Shown here one piece after another: positions 10,085-21,608 of a stretch of DNA of 64,000 bases. The DNA comes from Atriophallophorus winterbourni (Eukaryota > Platyhelminthes > Trematoda > Plagiorchiida > Microphallidae). The stretch is from assembly GCA_013407085.1 (NCBI GenBank), contig JACCGJ010019932.1:1-64000 (forward strand), given 5' to 3'. Within the stretch, counting starts at the first letter, position 1; every line of letters starts with the position of its first letter. The position numbers and the translations under genes are program-made. The notes beneath the pieces are model-generated. The model saw only the letters and a program-made list of their open reading frames with translations, searched no databases and was not told where the DNA came from.

Positions 10085-12185
10085 GTTCAGTTCAGTTCAG
10101 TTGCGCAGGACAGTAAGTAGCTAACAAGCCAACCGAGCGTCCACAATTTCTTTCCGTGGAAAGCTGCGGAGAAGCAACCACCACTGCCAAAGCGTTTTTT
10201 TCTCATTATGATTTGGATATCTCCGACGATCCCGACGCCAAGAGATTATCCGGTTCGTATTTAGAATGCACCTCGTTATGAATGATGCTGGAAAATAAAA
10301 AATAAATTTCTCTTCACCAGTACAATGAGAGGTCAGCTAAAGAAGAGTTGTGTATTAAAAAACAAACAGAACACAAGCATTTACTTACATACCAGACAAC
10401 GCTAAAAATGTTGAACTACCTAATCTTGCATAGAAATTAGGGTAAGATGCGGTCCAAAACGTTCTTAAAACTCGCGACAGAACAGCAGTATATAAGTTCT
10501 TCTGGAAGCTGGTTCCATAAATTAACCACCCTGAGGCTGAAAAATATTTTTTGGGAGTATAGTCTACATCGCTCCTTAGCAAGTTTGAGTGAATCTCCGC
10601 GAATGCCAAGCCCGGGACTTAAGGAAAAGAAGTCGTTCTTGATAATCCCACTTAACTCCTCCAAAATCTTGAAGGTTTTAATTGAGTCACCGCTCAAACG
10701 ACGGTGCGTAAGTGAAAAAAGATCAGAGGACTTTAGGCATGCAGCGTAAGGTTTTCCTCCCTGACCCTCAATCATGCGAGATGCGAGATGCTCTACGCTT
10801 TCGAGTGGAACGATCTCCTTCTGGTAGTTAGGGCACCACGCCTGGACGCAATATTCTAAATGCGGCCGAACTAATGCCTTGTAAAGAGGCAGGAATACAT
10901 CGGATCTTTTGCTAGATAACACGGATCTCAGCCAAAAGAGAACTTTGCGAGCACGCTCAGCTGCAGCGTCGCATTGGTCCTCTTATTTAAAGTCAGTCCT
11001 AACTAGAACTCCCAAATCCTTAACACGCTGTGTGGCGCTAACTGTGAGAGAATTGCCCGACACCTGAACTGAATTATTATCAACCAGTGTTGATAAGAGT
11101 TGGCTCTTATTCAAGTTCAGTGGGAGGTCACACTGGTATGACCAGTTTATGACCCGTTCAAGGTCGTGCAACAAGTTATCTTCATCTGTTGTTCCGATGA
11201 ATTTCACATCATCCGCGAAAATGAAGCATGGGCACTTCAAAGCAGACGACAATTCATCGATGAAAATCAGGAATAGAAGTGGACCAAGTACCGACCCTTG
11301 GGGTACACCACTGATTACGTTGGTTTGATTAGACAGCGTAGATCCTTCCGTAAGTCGGAATGTCCTACCTGCAAGGAAGGACTTCATCCAAGCAAGTAGA
11401 CTACCCCGTACGCCATTTGTTGCTAGCCTAATCTCTACAAGGCGGTGATTTACGGAATCAATGCCTTGCTGAAGTCTAGGTAGAGGGCTTCGACAGGCTT
11501 CCCTTCATCCATCCTTTCAGTGGCAGTATTGAGAAAACTAAGAAGGTTAGTCAGGTAGGATCTAGCCTTGAGAACTCCGTGCTGAGTTACACTCAACAGA
11601 GAATGCCGACAAATATGCTGACAGATTTTGTCACGCAGCAGTTTTTCACATACTTTCAACACGATGCTTGTTAGGTTGACAGGTCTATAGATACCAAGAG
11701 TTGACCTGCAACAACCTTCGTGTATTATTACGATAATGGCTTCATTCCACTCACTAGGAACCCCTAAATTTAAGAGCTTGCATAAAGGTTATGTAAGCAC
11801 GTGGGCAGGATTCTTCACCATAATTGAGTGGATACCATCTGGTCCCTCAGCTTTGTTGACGCGAACATAGATAAGTGCTTCATACACCTCGGATTCCATG
11901 AAGGACAACTCATCTAGTGCAGTAGCATCAGGTAGTAGATTAAACAAGCTAGACGGAGCATTTACAAAATTATTACGTCTCTGAACGCTACTGAAGAACC
12001 TGAAGAAGGCAGTCGCCTTAGAAAGGTCTGTATCGGCTACTTTTCCGTCCTTCAGATTTGAATCTCCAATGCTTTCCCTGGTTTTTCCTTTTGATTGAGC
12101 GAAGCTATAAAATCTCCTGGGATTTGATTTAACACCCCTACCTACCAATCTACGGCAGTTTAACCGACTAGGCTAGCTTGAGGAC
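10085..12185 (-). pseudogene. NL2, CR1-like non-LTR retrotransposon, left-arm copy
   Basis: Reverse transcriptase in four open pieces. 11789-12148: N-terminal block with KAEGPDGIHSIM. 11450-11662: LSVTQHGVLKARSYLTNLL and LYLDFSKA (motif A). 10983-11387: GVPQGSVLGPLLFLIFIDEL and the catalytic FADDVKFIG. 10437-10922: LYKALVRPHLEYCVQAWCPNYQ to the C-terminus. It is broken by a TAA after 11789, a one-base loss in the KAFD block (codes KALIP) and a TAA at 10981. The same three lesions occur in the copies at 15311 and 25481. No endonuclease precedes it, so it is 5' truncated. The 3' tail is the TTCAG repeat at 10085. Confidence 0.92.
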
Positions 12186-13075
12186 ATGTCCCCGGGTACC
12201 GAAAATGGGTGCCATCAAAAGCAGTTCATGGCACGAATGTTTGTTCACCTTCATGATCTGGAAAACCAGTATCAGATGCCCTCGGATGCGACATTAACTC
12301 GTCGGGAACACATTGAGTTGCTGGAGGCGGTCTGCAAAGTTCAGCAAACTGAGTCCTTTGACGAGCTTTGTGAATCTCCGTTGAGCCTGCACTAGGACAT
12401 GATGGTCACGCTTTAGCCATGGGGAATAAACGGATACAACATATTCCAGGTGGGGTCTGATGTACGCGTGTAGGAGCGAGGAAAAGAGGCGGCGGTCAAG
12501 AGACCGTTTTGAGGAGCCCCACGTTGCGATTGGCGACTGGTGATGCGAGGGAACATTGGGCTGAGCACTAAAGATCAGCACTAAAGATCACTTTTAACTA
12601 ATACGCCGAGGTCTTTTTCTAGCATACTCACCGAAAGTTCGGTGTCCCCTAGCTTGTATCTAGGTTCGCCAGAGTGACGAATGCGGAGAAATCGGCATTT
12701 TGTGGGTTGAAAGGGAGCTGGTTCGACGTTGCCCAGTAATTAAGTGAAGTTAGATAGGCTTGCAGGTCATCACAATCATTCGAGGAGGAGATGATGCGCC
12801 ATTGCTTGATATCATCTGCGAACATCGGAATCGGTGGGTTCTTGCATGCTCCAATGTCGTTGATGAACATCAAAAAACACTCGGACCGAGTACAGAGCCC
12901 TAGTGTAATCGCATTTTATTGAAAAACAGAGCAATTGTCTGACGCGAACGCGAAGTGTCCTGGAGCGGAGGAATTCGGCTAACCAAGACAAGAGTGGGTT
13001 ACCAATTCCAAGGAGGTTAAGCTTTTGCACATACTGTGTTGAGGTGAATGGTCACAGATCGCGCACCTTGCCGAT
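12186..13075 (-). pseudogene. NL3 non-LTR RT fragment, left arm and spacer
   Basis: Minus strand. 12812-13030 gives the motif-A-to-B linker (LLGIGNPLLSWLAEFLRSRTL); 12649-12873 gives FINDIGACKNPPIPMFADDIK with the catalytic FADD; 12294-12581 gives RPHLEYVVSVYSPWLKRDHH and QAQRRFTKLVKGL. Frames shift between the pieces. Unlike the right-arm copy it continues past the inverted-repeat edge (12890) into the spacer, so this arm preserves the ancestral NL3 sequence across the breakpoint. Confidence 0.88.
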
Positions 13076-13095
13076 TCCAAGTGGCGTGATACTAC

Positions 13096-13572
13096 ATACA
13101 GTGTTTTAGGTCCATTACTTTTTCTCCTATACATAAATGATGTACATACAGTCGTCTCTCATAGTAAAATATTCTTGTTCGCAGACGACATGAAAGTAGT
13201 AATTACTTTCCTATCTTCTAAAACACAAACTAACATCGCCTTAACAGTGTTTCCCACCCTTTGGATATACTATTTCACCGACGAACATCCAGCAACAACC
13301 GCGGTCACAACTACAAGTTGGAAATACCCCACTCCAATCAGAACTGCCGCAGGAATCTTTATTCTGTGCGTATTTGTTTCGCTTGGAATTCCTTGCCAGC
13401 CGATTTGGTAAGCTCAAACACTTTTTCTATATTTAAATTAAAACTGGACGATTTCCTGAGAGCCAATCCAAATTATGCTCCGAACTATTTATAATCTATC
13501 GTTACCAGAATTATTTTGAAAGTAATTGCTTTTTCAACCATAGAATCTTGAATCTTGAATCTTGAATCTTGA
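13096..13572 (+). pseudogene. NL4 non-LTR RT fragment with GAATCTT tail
   Basis: Plus strand. VLGPLLFLLYINDV and LFADDMKVVI (the catalytic FADD near 13183) are followed, after an internal deletion, by a typical C-terminus (VRICFAWNSLPADLV, then FKLKLDDFLRANPNYAPNYL to 13494). It ends in four exact GAATCTT repeats (13543-13570), a microsatellite tail common for CR1-like elements. The C-terminus resembles that of NL7 (40230-40637). It lies inside the palindrome spacer, adjacent to NL3 in the opposite orientation. Confidence 0.85.
13543..13570 (+). repeat. GAATCTT x4 microsatellite tail
   Basis: Four perfect heptamers at the 3' end of NL4. Confidence 0.95.
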
Positions 13573-13621
13573 AAGATCTCGATGCATTATTCAAATGAAG
13601 TAAAATTAATGGTCTCTAATT

Positions 13622-14613
13622 CTCTGTAGAAAAATCTAAGTTCATGCCTTTAAGATGTACAAATCCTGATAACTCAATCCTTCTTGATATTAATCCTATT
13701 CAAATTATCGATTGCACACGTGATCTTCGGTTCAAATATTCAGCATCGCTTACATTCAACGACCATATACATCACGTGATCTCAAAGGCAAAGCAGAGTG
13801 TTAATATGATTCATAAGTTTTATTCTCCCACACTGTAAGTTAGAACTTTATAAACTTTTCACCATACCCCTCTTTGATTACTGTAATATAATATATAGCA
13901 GTATAAATAAAACCGATACCATCCTTTTGGAAAAAGTACAACGTACTTTTACCAAATCAATCACCGGATATAGCTTGAATCAATCATATAGAGAAAGATG
14001 TAAGCAGCTCAAGCTAGAACCACTATGGTTCCGTAGAATTAGACACAACCTAATACTGTTCTTTAGAATAATATCTTCTGATAATATAGATATAAATTCG
14101 TCTATTCGCTTTCGACAAGGTTCTAGATATAACTTAAGAAATCAAGATAACCTAGTGGAATTACCTAGATCCTGTACGAAAGTAAGAAGTAACTTCTACC
14201 TAAATAAATACGCTAAACTCTGGAATATTCTTCCGAAAAACATAAGACTTTGTACCTCACTATGTGATTTTAAATCACATCTGAATTCATTTCTCACAGT
14301 TGAAAAATTAATGAAACTTCTCAACCTAGATGTCTCATTAGATGAACTATACAATCATGCCATTGCTGGATATTAACAGTGATATCAGTTTTTTAACTTT
14401 CATAGTGAACAGTCACTTCGTCCTTTAGTATTTATTTTCCAGATTACCTCTTTACATCCATATGAAGAATTCCGGTTCACAAACGAGTAAACACTGGGAC
14501 GCTGAATCTTCTACGAATACCCACAAAAAGACACTTTCTATTCAGAACATATATTCGACAATAATAATGTGTTCCATCTGAACATTTTTGAAGATTCTGA
14601 CTTTTCGAGATTC
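13622..14613 (+). pseudogene. NL1 RT C-terminal region, spacer copy
   Basis: Plus-strand NL1 copy in the palindrome spacer: 13644-13838 and 13927-14376, broken by a small deletion near 13825. It keeps the frame through IFFRIISSDN-type text to DELYNHAIAGY at 14376, so it is less damaged at its end than the arm copies. It lacks the Gypsy insertion (empty site near 14420: CGTCCTTTAGTATTTATT). The 3' UTR is cut at 14613, where it is fused to NL3 at the inner edge of the right arm. Confidence 0.87.
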
Positions 14614-15310
14614 CTCGGTCCGAGTGTTTTTTGATGTTTATCAACGACATTGGAGCATGCAAGAACCCACCGATTCCGATGTTCGCAGATGATATCAAGC
14701 AATGGCGCATCATCTCCTCCTCGAATGATTGTGATGACCTGCAAGCCTATCTAACTTCACTTAATTACTGGGCAACGTCGAACCAGCTCCCTTTTAACCC
14801 ACGAAAATGCCGATCTCTCCGCATTCGTCACTCTGGCGAACCTAGATACAAGCTAGGGGACACCGAACTTTCGGTGAGTATGCTAGAAAAAGACCTCGGC
14901 GTATTAGTTAAAAGTGATCTTTAGTGCTCAGCCCAATGTTCCCTCGCATCACCAGTCGCCAATCGCAACGTGGGGCTCCTCAAAACGGTCTCTTGACCGC
15001 CGCCTCTTTTCCTCGCTCCTACACGCGTACATCAGACCCCACCTGGAATATGTTGTATCCGTTTATTCCCCATGGCTAAAGCGTGACCATCATGTCCTAG
15101 TGCAGGCTCAACGGAGATTCACAAAGCTCGTCAAAGGACTCAGTTTGCTGAACTTTGCAGACCGCCTCCAGCAACTCAATGTGTTCCCGACGAGTTAATG
15201 TCGCATCCGAGGGCATCTGATACTGGTTTTCCAGATCATGAAGGTGAACAAACATTCGTGCCATGAACTGCTTTTGATGGCACCCATTTTCGGTACCCGG
15301 GGACATGTCC
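14614..15310 (+). pseudogene. NL3 non-LTR RT fragment, right arm
   Basis: Begins inside the palm just before MFINDIGACKNPP and carries FADDIK (14631-14924), then RPHLEYVVSVYSPWL and QAQRRFTKLVKGL (14914-15198). A frame break follows VFPTS, after which GHLILVFQIM-type C-terminal text continues to the NL2 junction. Relative to the left arm it lacks the 13-bp duplication near 14930. Confidence 0.87.
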
Positions 15311-17408
15311 TCAAGCTAGCCTAGTCGGTTAAACTGCCGTAGATTGGTAGGTAGGGGTGTTAAATCAAATCCCAGGAGATTTTATAGCTTCGCTCAATCA
15401 AAAGGAAAAACCAGGGAAAGCATTGGAGATTCAAATCTGAAGGACGGAAAAGTAGCCGATACAGACCTTTCTAAGGCGACTGCCTTCTTCAGGTTCTTCA
15501 GTAGCGTTCAGAGACGTAATAATTTTGTAAATGCTCCGTCTAGCTTGTTTAATCTACTACCTGATGCTACTGCACTAGATGAGTTGTCCTTCATGGAATC
15601 CGAGGTGTATGAAGCACTTATCTATGTTCGCGTCAACAAAGCTGAGGGACCAGATGGTATCCACTCAATTATGTTGAAGAATCCTGTCCACGTGCATACA
15701 TAACCTTTATGCAAGCTCTTAAATTTAGGGGTTCCTAGTGAGTGGAATGAAGCCATTATCGTAATAATACACGAAGGTTGTTGCAGGTCAACTCTTGGTA
15801 TCTATAGACCTGTCAACCTAACAAGCATCGTGTTGAAAGTATGTGAAAAACTGCTGCGTGACAAAATCTGTCAGCATATTTGTCGGCATTCTCTGTTGAG
15901 TGTAACTCAGCACGGAGTTCTCAAGGCTAGATCCTACCTGACTAACCTTCTTAGTTTTCTCAATACTGCCACTGAAAGGATGGATGAAGGGAAGCCTGTC
16001 GAAGCCCTCTACCTAGACTTCAGCAAGGCATTGATTCCGTAAATCACCGCCTTGTAGAGATTAGGCTAGCAACAAATGGCGTACGGGGTAGTCTACTTGC
16101 TTGGATGAAGTCCTTCCTTGCAGGTAGGACATTCCGACTTACGGAAGGATCTACGCTGTCTAATCAAACCAACGTAATCAGTGGTGTACCCCAAGGGTCG
16201 GTACTTGGTCCACTTCTATTCCTGATTTTCATCGATGAATTGTCGTCTGCTTTGAAGTGCCCATGCTTCATTTTCGCGGATGATGTGAAATTCATCGGAA
16301 CAACAGATGAAGATAACTTGTTGCACGACCTTGAACGGGTCATAAACTGGTCATACCAGTGTGACCTCCCACTGAACTTGAATAAGAGCCAACTCTTATC
16401 AACACTGGTTGATAATAATTCAGTTCAGGTGTCGGGCAATTCTCTCACAGTTAGCGCCACACAGCGTGTTAAGGATTTGGGAGTTCTAGTTAGGACTGAC
16501 TTTAAATAAGAGGACCAATGTGCCGCTGCAGCTGAGCGTGCTCGCAAAGTGCTCTTTTGGCTGAGATCCGTGTTATCCAGCAAAAGATCCGATGTATTCC
16601 TGCCTCTTTACAAGGCATTAGTTCGGCCGCATTTAGAATATAGTGTCCAGGCGTGGTGCCCTAACTACCAGAAGGAGATCGTTCCACTCGAAAGCGTAGA
16701 GCATCTCGCATCTCGCATGATTGAGGGTCAGGGAGGAAAACCTTACGCTGCACGCCTAAAGTCCTCTGATCTTTTTTCACTTACGCACCGTCGTTTGAGC
16801 GGTGACTCAATTAAAACCTTCAAGATTTTGGAGGAGTTAAGTGGGGTTATCAAGAACGACTTCTTTTCCTTAAGTCCCGGGCTTGGCATTCGCGGAGATT
16901 CACTCAAACTTGCTAAGGAGCGATGTAGACTATACTCCCAAAAAATATTTTTCAGCCTCAGGGTGGTTAATTTATGGAACCAGCTTCCAGAAGAACTTAT
17001 ATACTGCTGTTCTGTCGCGAGTTTTAAGAACGTTTTGGACCGCATCTCACCCTAATTTCTATGCAAGATCAGGTAGTTCAACATTTTTAGCGTTGTCTGG
17101 TATGTAAGTGAATGCTTGTGTTCTGTTTGTTTTTTAATACACAACTTTTCTTTAGCTGACCTCTCATTGTACTGGTGAAGAGAAATTTATTTTTTATTTT
17201 CCAGCATCATTCATAACGAGGTGCATTCTAAATACAAACCGGATAATCTCTTGGCGTCGCGATCGTCGGAGATATCCAAATCATAATGAGAAAAAAACGC
17301 TTTGGCAGTGGTGGTTGCTTCTCCGCAGCTTTCCACGGAAAGAAATTGTGGACGCTCGGTTGGCTTGTTAGCTACTTACTGTCCTGTGCAACTGAACTGA
17401 ACTGAACT
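15311..17408 (+). pseudogene. NL2, CR1-like RT, right-arm copy
   Basis: The same four pieces as the left-arm copy, now on the plus strand: 15344-15703, 15830-16042, 16105-16509 (GVPQGSVLGPLLFLIF, FADDVKFIG) and 16549-17055. The same TAA after the first piece, the same one-base loss at KAFD and the same TAA at 16507 are present, so the copy arose by DNA duplication of a dead element. The 3' UTR ends in AACTG pentamers at 17390-17408. Confidence 0.92.
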
Positions 17409-17639
17409 AATTGAAAATAAACGAACAAGTAATCAAGAAATGAAAATCAAATTACAATTCGCTACAGAACTCACTCCCTTGAGCGTGAGTCGATCGATGA
17501 ACGCTCAATACACCACTTGTGGTATATAATTGACGAGTCTTGCCGAAAACCTCACTCTGCGGTCGAAACGTGTTTGACGTAGTGAAGGTTACATAAAACG
17601 GGTGAAGGCCGATTGAGAGATTGCAGTTGACCCAAAATA
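17409..17639 (+). repeat. Stem-rich cassette, right arm
   Basis: Contains ACTCAC/GTGAGT (17469-17474 with 17485-17490), TTGAGCGT/ACGCTCAA (17479-17486 with 17501-17508) and ACCAC-TT-GTGGT (17512-17523). The first two pairings overlap and exclude each other. No coding potential is convincing on either strand. It lies between the NL2 tail and the truncated NL1 start. It could be the remains of another short element or the 5' part of a non-LTR element that templated a chimeric insertion. Confidence 0.6.
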
Positions 17640-18448
17640 AGTCTGTAGAATAATATAAGTTCATGCCTTTGAGATGGACAATTCCTGATAACTCAATCCT
17701 TTTTAATGGTAATCCTATTCAAATTATCGATTGCACACGTGATCTTGGGTTCAAATATTCAGCATCGCTCACATTCAACGACCATATACATCACGTGATC
17801 TCAAAGGCAAAGCAGAGTGTTAATATGATTCATAAGTTCTTTACTCTCCCACAGTGTAAGTTAGAACTTTATAAACTTTTCACCATACCCCTCTTTGATT
17901 ACTGTAATATAATATATAGCAGTATAAATAAAACCGATACCATCCTTTTGGAAAAAGTACAACGTACTTTTACCAAATCAATCACCGGATATAGCTCGAA
18001 TCAATCATATAGAGAAAGATGTAAGCAGCTCAAGCTAGAACCACTATGGTTCCGTAGAATTAGACACAACCTAATACTGTTCTTTATAATATTATCTTCT
18101 GATGATATACATATAAATTCGTCTATTCGCTTCCGACAAGATTCTAGATATAATTAGAGAAATCAAGATAACCTAGTGGAATGACCTAGATCCTGTACGA
18201 AAGTAAGAACTAACTTCTACCTAAATAAATACACTAAACTCTGGAATATTCTTCCGAAAAACATAAAAGACTTTGTACCTCACTATGTGATTTTAAATCA
18301 CATCTGAATTCATTTCTCACAGTTGGAAAATTAATGAAACTTCTCAACCTAGATGTCTCATTAGATGAACTATACAATCATGCCATTGCTGGATATTAAC
18401 AGTAATATCAGTTTTCCAACTTTCATAGTGAACAGTCACTTCGTCCTT
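17640..18448 (+). pseudogene. NL1 RT C-terminal region, right arm
   Basis: 164 open codons (17663-18157) of the RT C-terminal region, then a TAG after DSRYN as in the left arm, then broken frame to the DELYNHAIAGY terminus near 18400. The Gypsy-2 LTR starts 50 bp after the stop, at the same base as in the left arm. Confidence 0.86.
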
Positions 18449-18653
18449 TGTGGTGACGGTTCAAATATTTAATCAATAGTAATCAATAATTTTAAAATTC
18501 TAATTTTCTTGTTGTTAACCTCACAATAATTACAATACACTCTTTGTCTACGCACGGTTCCCGCTCTTCTGTGGTTGTCTGGGATTCAAAATTGTATGTG
18601 GATATAACTGGAATACACGCAGTCTCAGAATCTATTCCTCGCTATCCACTACA
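18449..18653 (+). repeat. Gypsy-2 5' LTR
   Basis: 205 bp, nearly identical to 5456-5660 and much closer to it than either is to the 3' LTR at 1278-1482. Confidence 0.92.
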
Positions 18654-18981
18654 AATTGGTGATCCCGAACACGCATTTAATTCGATTAACGCAATGAACC
18701 ATAGTGCAAATAACAAAAACAAAATGAAAGATTATTTTATCAATCAATTCACATTACCAGTCTTCAACGCGACAGAACCACGTCTATGGTTTGCACAAAT
18801 CGAAGCTCTATTCGAGTCATACCGAGTTCGAACACAACGCACACGCTACAACCGTGTTGTCGGAATGGTTTCAACCTCCATCGCTAGAGAAGTTGCCGAT
18901 TTAATTTATGATCAACCTACCACAGATCCTTATGATAAGCTCAAATCTTCGATTACCTCTCGAATCGGTTCCACCGATTAG
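18654..18981 (+). pseudogene. Gypsy-2 Gag N-terminal half
   Basis: Encodes the same peptide as 5128-5455, ending at the shared TAG at 18979. The open frame extends upstream into the LTR (from 18544), but that part is not Gag. Confidence 0.85.
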
Positions 18982-18987
18982 CAAAAA

Positions 18988-19566
18988 TTGCGAAAACTCC
19001 TATTCAGCTCTGAGCTAGAAGATCGTACACCCTCAGAACACTTACGCCATTTGTTACAGTTGCAAGGCACACAGAAGTTTGACGATCCAATGATTCGACA
19101 TGTCTGGTTCCATAGTTTGCTAGACGATTTGCGTAAAGTTCTGGTTATCATGAAAAACGACAGTAATCTAGACAAGCTTGCTCAAGTTGCAGATGAAGTC
19201 TACGACATCTCTCGTGCCACATCAATCTGCACGGTCAGCCAACCGATTTCCACTCCTTGCACTTCCTGCGCAGATTTAAACACGGATATATCTGATTTGA
19301 AATCCCAAATTAGCAATTTGACTTCGCAAATACAGCACTTAATCAGAAGTCGAAGCCGTCCTCGTAGTGGAGGGAACCACATGCAGCTTCAAAACGCAGA
19401 ACCAAAATCAGAGAAGCCGCGAAGCCAGGCAGTAGAAGCTTCAGCTCTGTCTGGCAATAACACCAACCGTTTATTCTACGTCACTGGTGGTACAACGAAT
19501 GTTAGTTTTCTGATCGACACGGGAGCCGAACTGAGCGTCATCCCACGTAAAAATTCAGAATACTGA
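18988..19566 (+). pseudogene. Gypsy-2 Gag C-terminal half and protease N-terminus
   Basis: 192 codons differing from the Gypsy-1 counterpart at only two residues that I can see (RATS for RTTS, NAEP for NAKP). The protease motif FLIDTGAELSVIP is present and the CCHC knuckle is absent, as in Gypsy-1. Confidence 0.88.
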
Positions 19567-19746
19567 AACCACTCTTCACTGACCCTACAAACGGCGAACG
19601 GCACTCGAATAACCACATTCGACCAACGATCACTCTCCATTGACATCGTTCTGCGACGTAACGTTTGATGGATTTTCACTGTTGACGATGTCAAAAGCTC
19701 TATACTGGGAGCCAATTTCCTCTCACACTTTAATCTTTCAGTCAAC

Positions 19747-20696
19747 GTGAGTACACGAAAACTCATTGACAATGTCACAATGAATAATGTCATCGACTAT
19801 TTGTGTAATTCACCCATACAAATTATTCGAGTCCTGATTCCAGATGATGCACCGAATTACGTTTCTCTCATGAGGAAATATTCGGATATATTCAAACTAC
19901 GTGCACACGCTACTCCTCTGAAGTATGATATGAAACACCATATCTAAACCCGTGGACTCCCGGTTTTCAGTAGACCACGCAGACTGGCGCCTAACAAAGT
20001 TGAAGCTGCTAAACGAGAATTCAAGCATATGATGGAACTCGGAATAATCCGTCCATCGAATTCACCTTGGACCAATCCTATTCACATGGTCAAAATGAAC
20101 TAACCGGACGCCTGGCATCCATATGGCCATTATCGTGCTTCAAATCGTGTAACGATCCCGATCGATATCCAATCCCGCACATACACGACTTTGCACTATC
20201 TCTTCACGGGAAATCTGTGTTCTCGAAGTTGGATTTAGTGCTGGCATATCATCAAATTCCTGTAGCTGACGAAGATATTCCCAAAACTGCCATCACAACT
20301 CCATTTGGTCTGTTCGAATTTCTCGGGATGCCATTCGGTCTACGCAATGCTGCACAGACCTTCCAGAGATTCATGGACCAAGTTTTCCTCGGTCTTGTTT
20401 TCGTCTACGTGTACATTGATGATGTCCTAGTCGCGAGTACAAATCTCACTGAACATCTTAAACACCTCCGTTGAGTATTTCAACGTCTATCTCACTACGG
20501 CATTGTGGTTAATCCAGATAAATGCCTGTTTCGTGTGAGTTCTACCGAAATTCTTGGACACCGAATTGATAGTTCCGATATAAAACCGTTACCTCAGCTA
20601 TCCAAGATTATCCATGTCCCAGCTCCATCCGTCAAGTCAGACGTTTCTTGGGTTTGGTCAACTATTATAGACGCTTTATTCCGCAATGTGCTATGA
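19747..20696 (+). pseudogene. Gypsy-2 reverse transcriptase, frame-broken
   Basis: Pieces at 19747-19947 (ended by a new TAA after KHHI), 20067-20474 (palm, YIDDVLVAS) and 20505-20696. The frame breaks otherwise match Gypsy-1. Confidence 0.9.
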
Positions 20697-20745
20697 TTTC
20701 ACAACCATTAACTGACTTGTTACGTGGAAAAAATGTGAATTTAAA

Positions 20746-21090
20746 ATGAATGACGAAGCCATCAAATCATTCGAACAACTCAAATCTGCACTAAACAAAG
20801 TCACTTCACTGACTCATTTTTCAACGAACCCCAATGCTCGACTGTCTCTTGTTACAGACGCATCACAAGAAGCAGTCGGCGTGGTCCTTCAAAAAGAAGA
20901 AGACAATATCACCAAGCCACTCGCTTTCTTTTCTCGTCGTCTTCAACCAGCTGAAACTCAATACAGTACGTTCGGCCGTGAGTTACTGGCTATCTATTAT
21001 GTGATACGACATTTCAGACATTTGCTTGAAGGCCGTGATTCCACAGTATGGACCGATCACAAGCCCTTAACGTTTGCTCTTTCTGCATAA
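20746..21090 (+). pseudogene. Gypsy-2 RNase H
   Basis: 114 codons with the RNase H acidic residues (TDASQEA, FGRELLA, WTDHKPL). It differs from Gypsy-1 at a few residues (SLTHF for SLAHF, QKEEDN for RKEGDN). A one-base difference near 20730 shortens its N-terminal side. Confidence 0.9.
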
Positions 21091-21123
21091 TCGGATCAAT
21101 ATTCGCCTCAAGAAATACGTCAC

Positions 21124-21390
21124 TTGGATTATATCTTGCAATTCACGAGTGACATTCGATATCTTTCCGTCTTGTCAAACACAGTTGCGGATACATTCTC
21201 TCGGATTCAGTTATGTACTATCGACCTGCCTGGAATCGACTTTGAGCAATTAGTACGTTCGCAGCAAAATGACCCTGTAATGAGTCGGTATATTACTTCA
21301 CAATCGGGTAAAATCCGCCATATTCCGATATCTAATTCCAATTCTTATCTGGTTTGTGACATGTCCGTCCAATTGTACCATCAGATTTAA
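21124..21390 (+). pseudogene. Gypsy-2 RNase H to integrase linker
   Basis: 88 codons (LDYILQFTSDIRYLS, NTVADTFSRI), ending at a TAA that replaces the GAA of Gypsy-1. Broken HHCC remnants follow to 21600. Confidence 0.82.
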
Positions 21391-21608
21391 GACGTACCGT
21401 ATTCGAGCATTTACATGGTTTATCACATTCCGGAGTAAAAGCTATTTGAAAGCTGATTAGCTCTCGTTATCTTTGGTCTGACATGCATAAAGACATTTAA
21501 CTTTGGACCAAGAGTTGCCTCCGATGTCAACAAAGCAAAGTCTAACGTCACACCATCAGTTCCCGTGGTGTATTTTCACCTGTTACGGAGCGCTTTCAGC
21601 ACGTTCAC

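Larger units (their letters stand above)
5566..10644. repeat. Tandem triplication, 1,693-bp unit
   Basis: Units 5566-7258, 7259-8951 and 8952-10644. Each contains, left to right, 95 bp of Gypsy LTR, the NL1 3' portion (minus), the stem-rich cassette and the NL2 3' end (minus). The joints at 7259 and 8952 fuse NL2 coding sequence (TTCTTGATA) to LTR sequence (AGAGTGTATTG) and are identical to each other. Only unit 3 runs on into the rest of NL2. The right arm has a single copy. Units 1 and 2 are closest; unit 3 differs more, mainly at about 9180-9430, where it resembles the spacer NL1 copy. Confidence 0.95.
2239..12890 (-). repeat. Left arm of the large inverted repeat
   Basis: Reverse complement of 14614-21869. 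For Gypsy features, the paired coordinates of the two arms sum to 24108-24109. Inside the tandem array the sum rises to 27492, exactly two extra 1,693-bp units. Near the inner end it reaches 27504 because of a 13-bp tandem duplication here (AGCACTAAAGATC twice near 12570). Several encoded peptides are identical between arms. The outer edge is where the right arm is cut by a BEL LTR; the left sequence continues as Gypsy. Confidence 0.93.

Noticed and set aside
17520..17600. Hammerhead-ribozyme-like text (TGACGAG followed by CGAAAAC, and GTCGAAACG)
   Set aside because: The invariant CTGANGA reads TTGACGA, and no stem II or closing stems fit the GAAA position on either strand.
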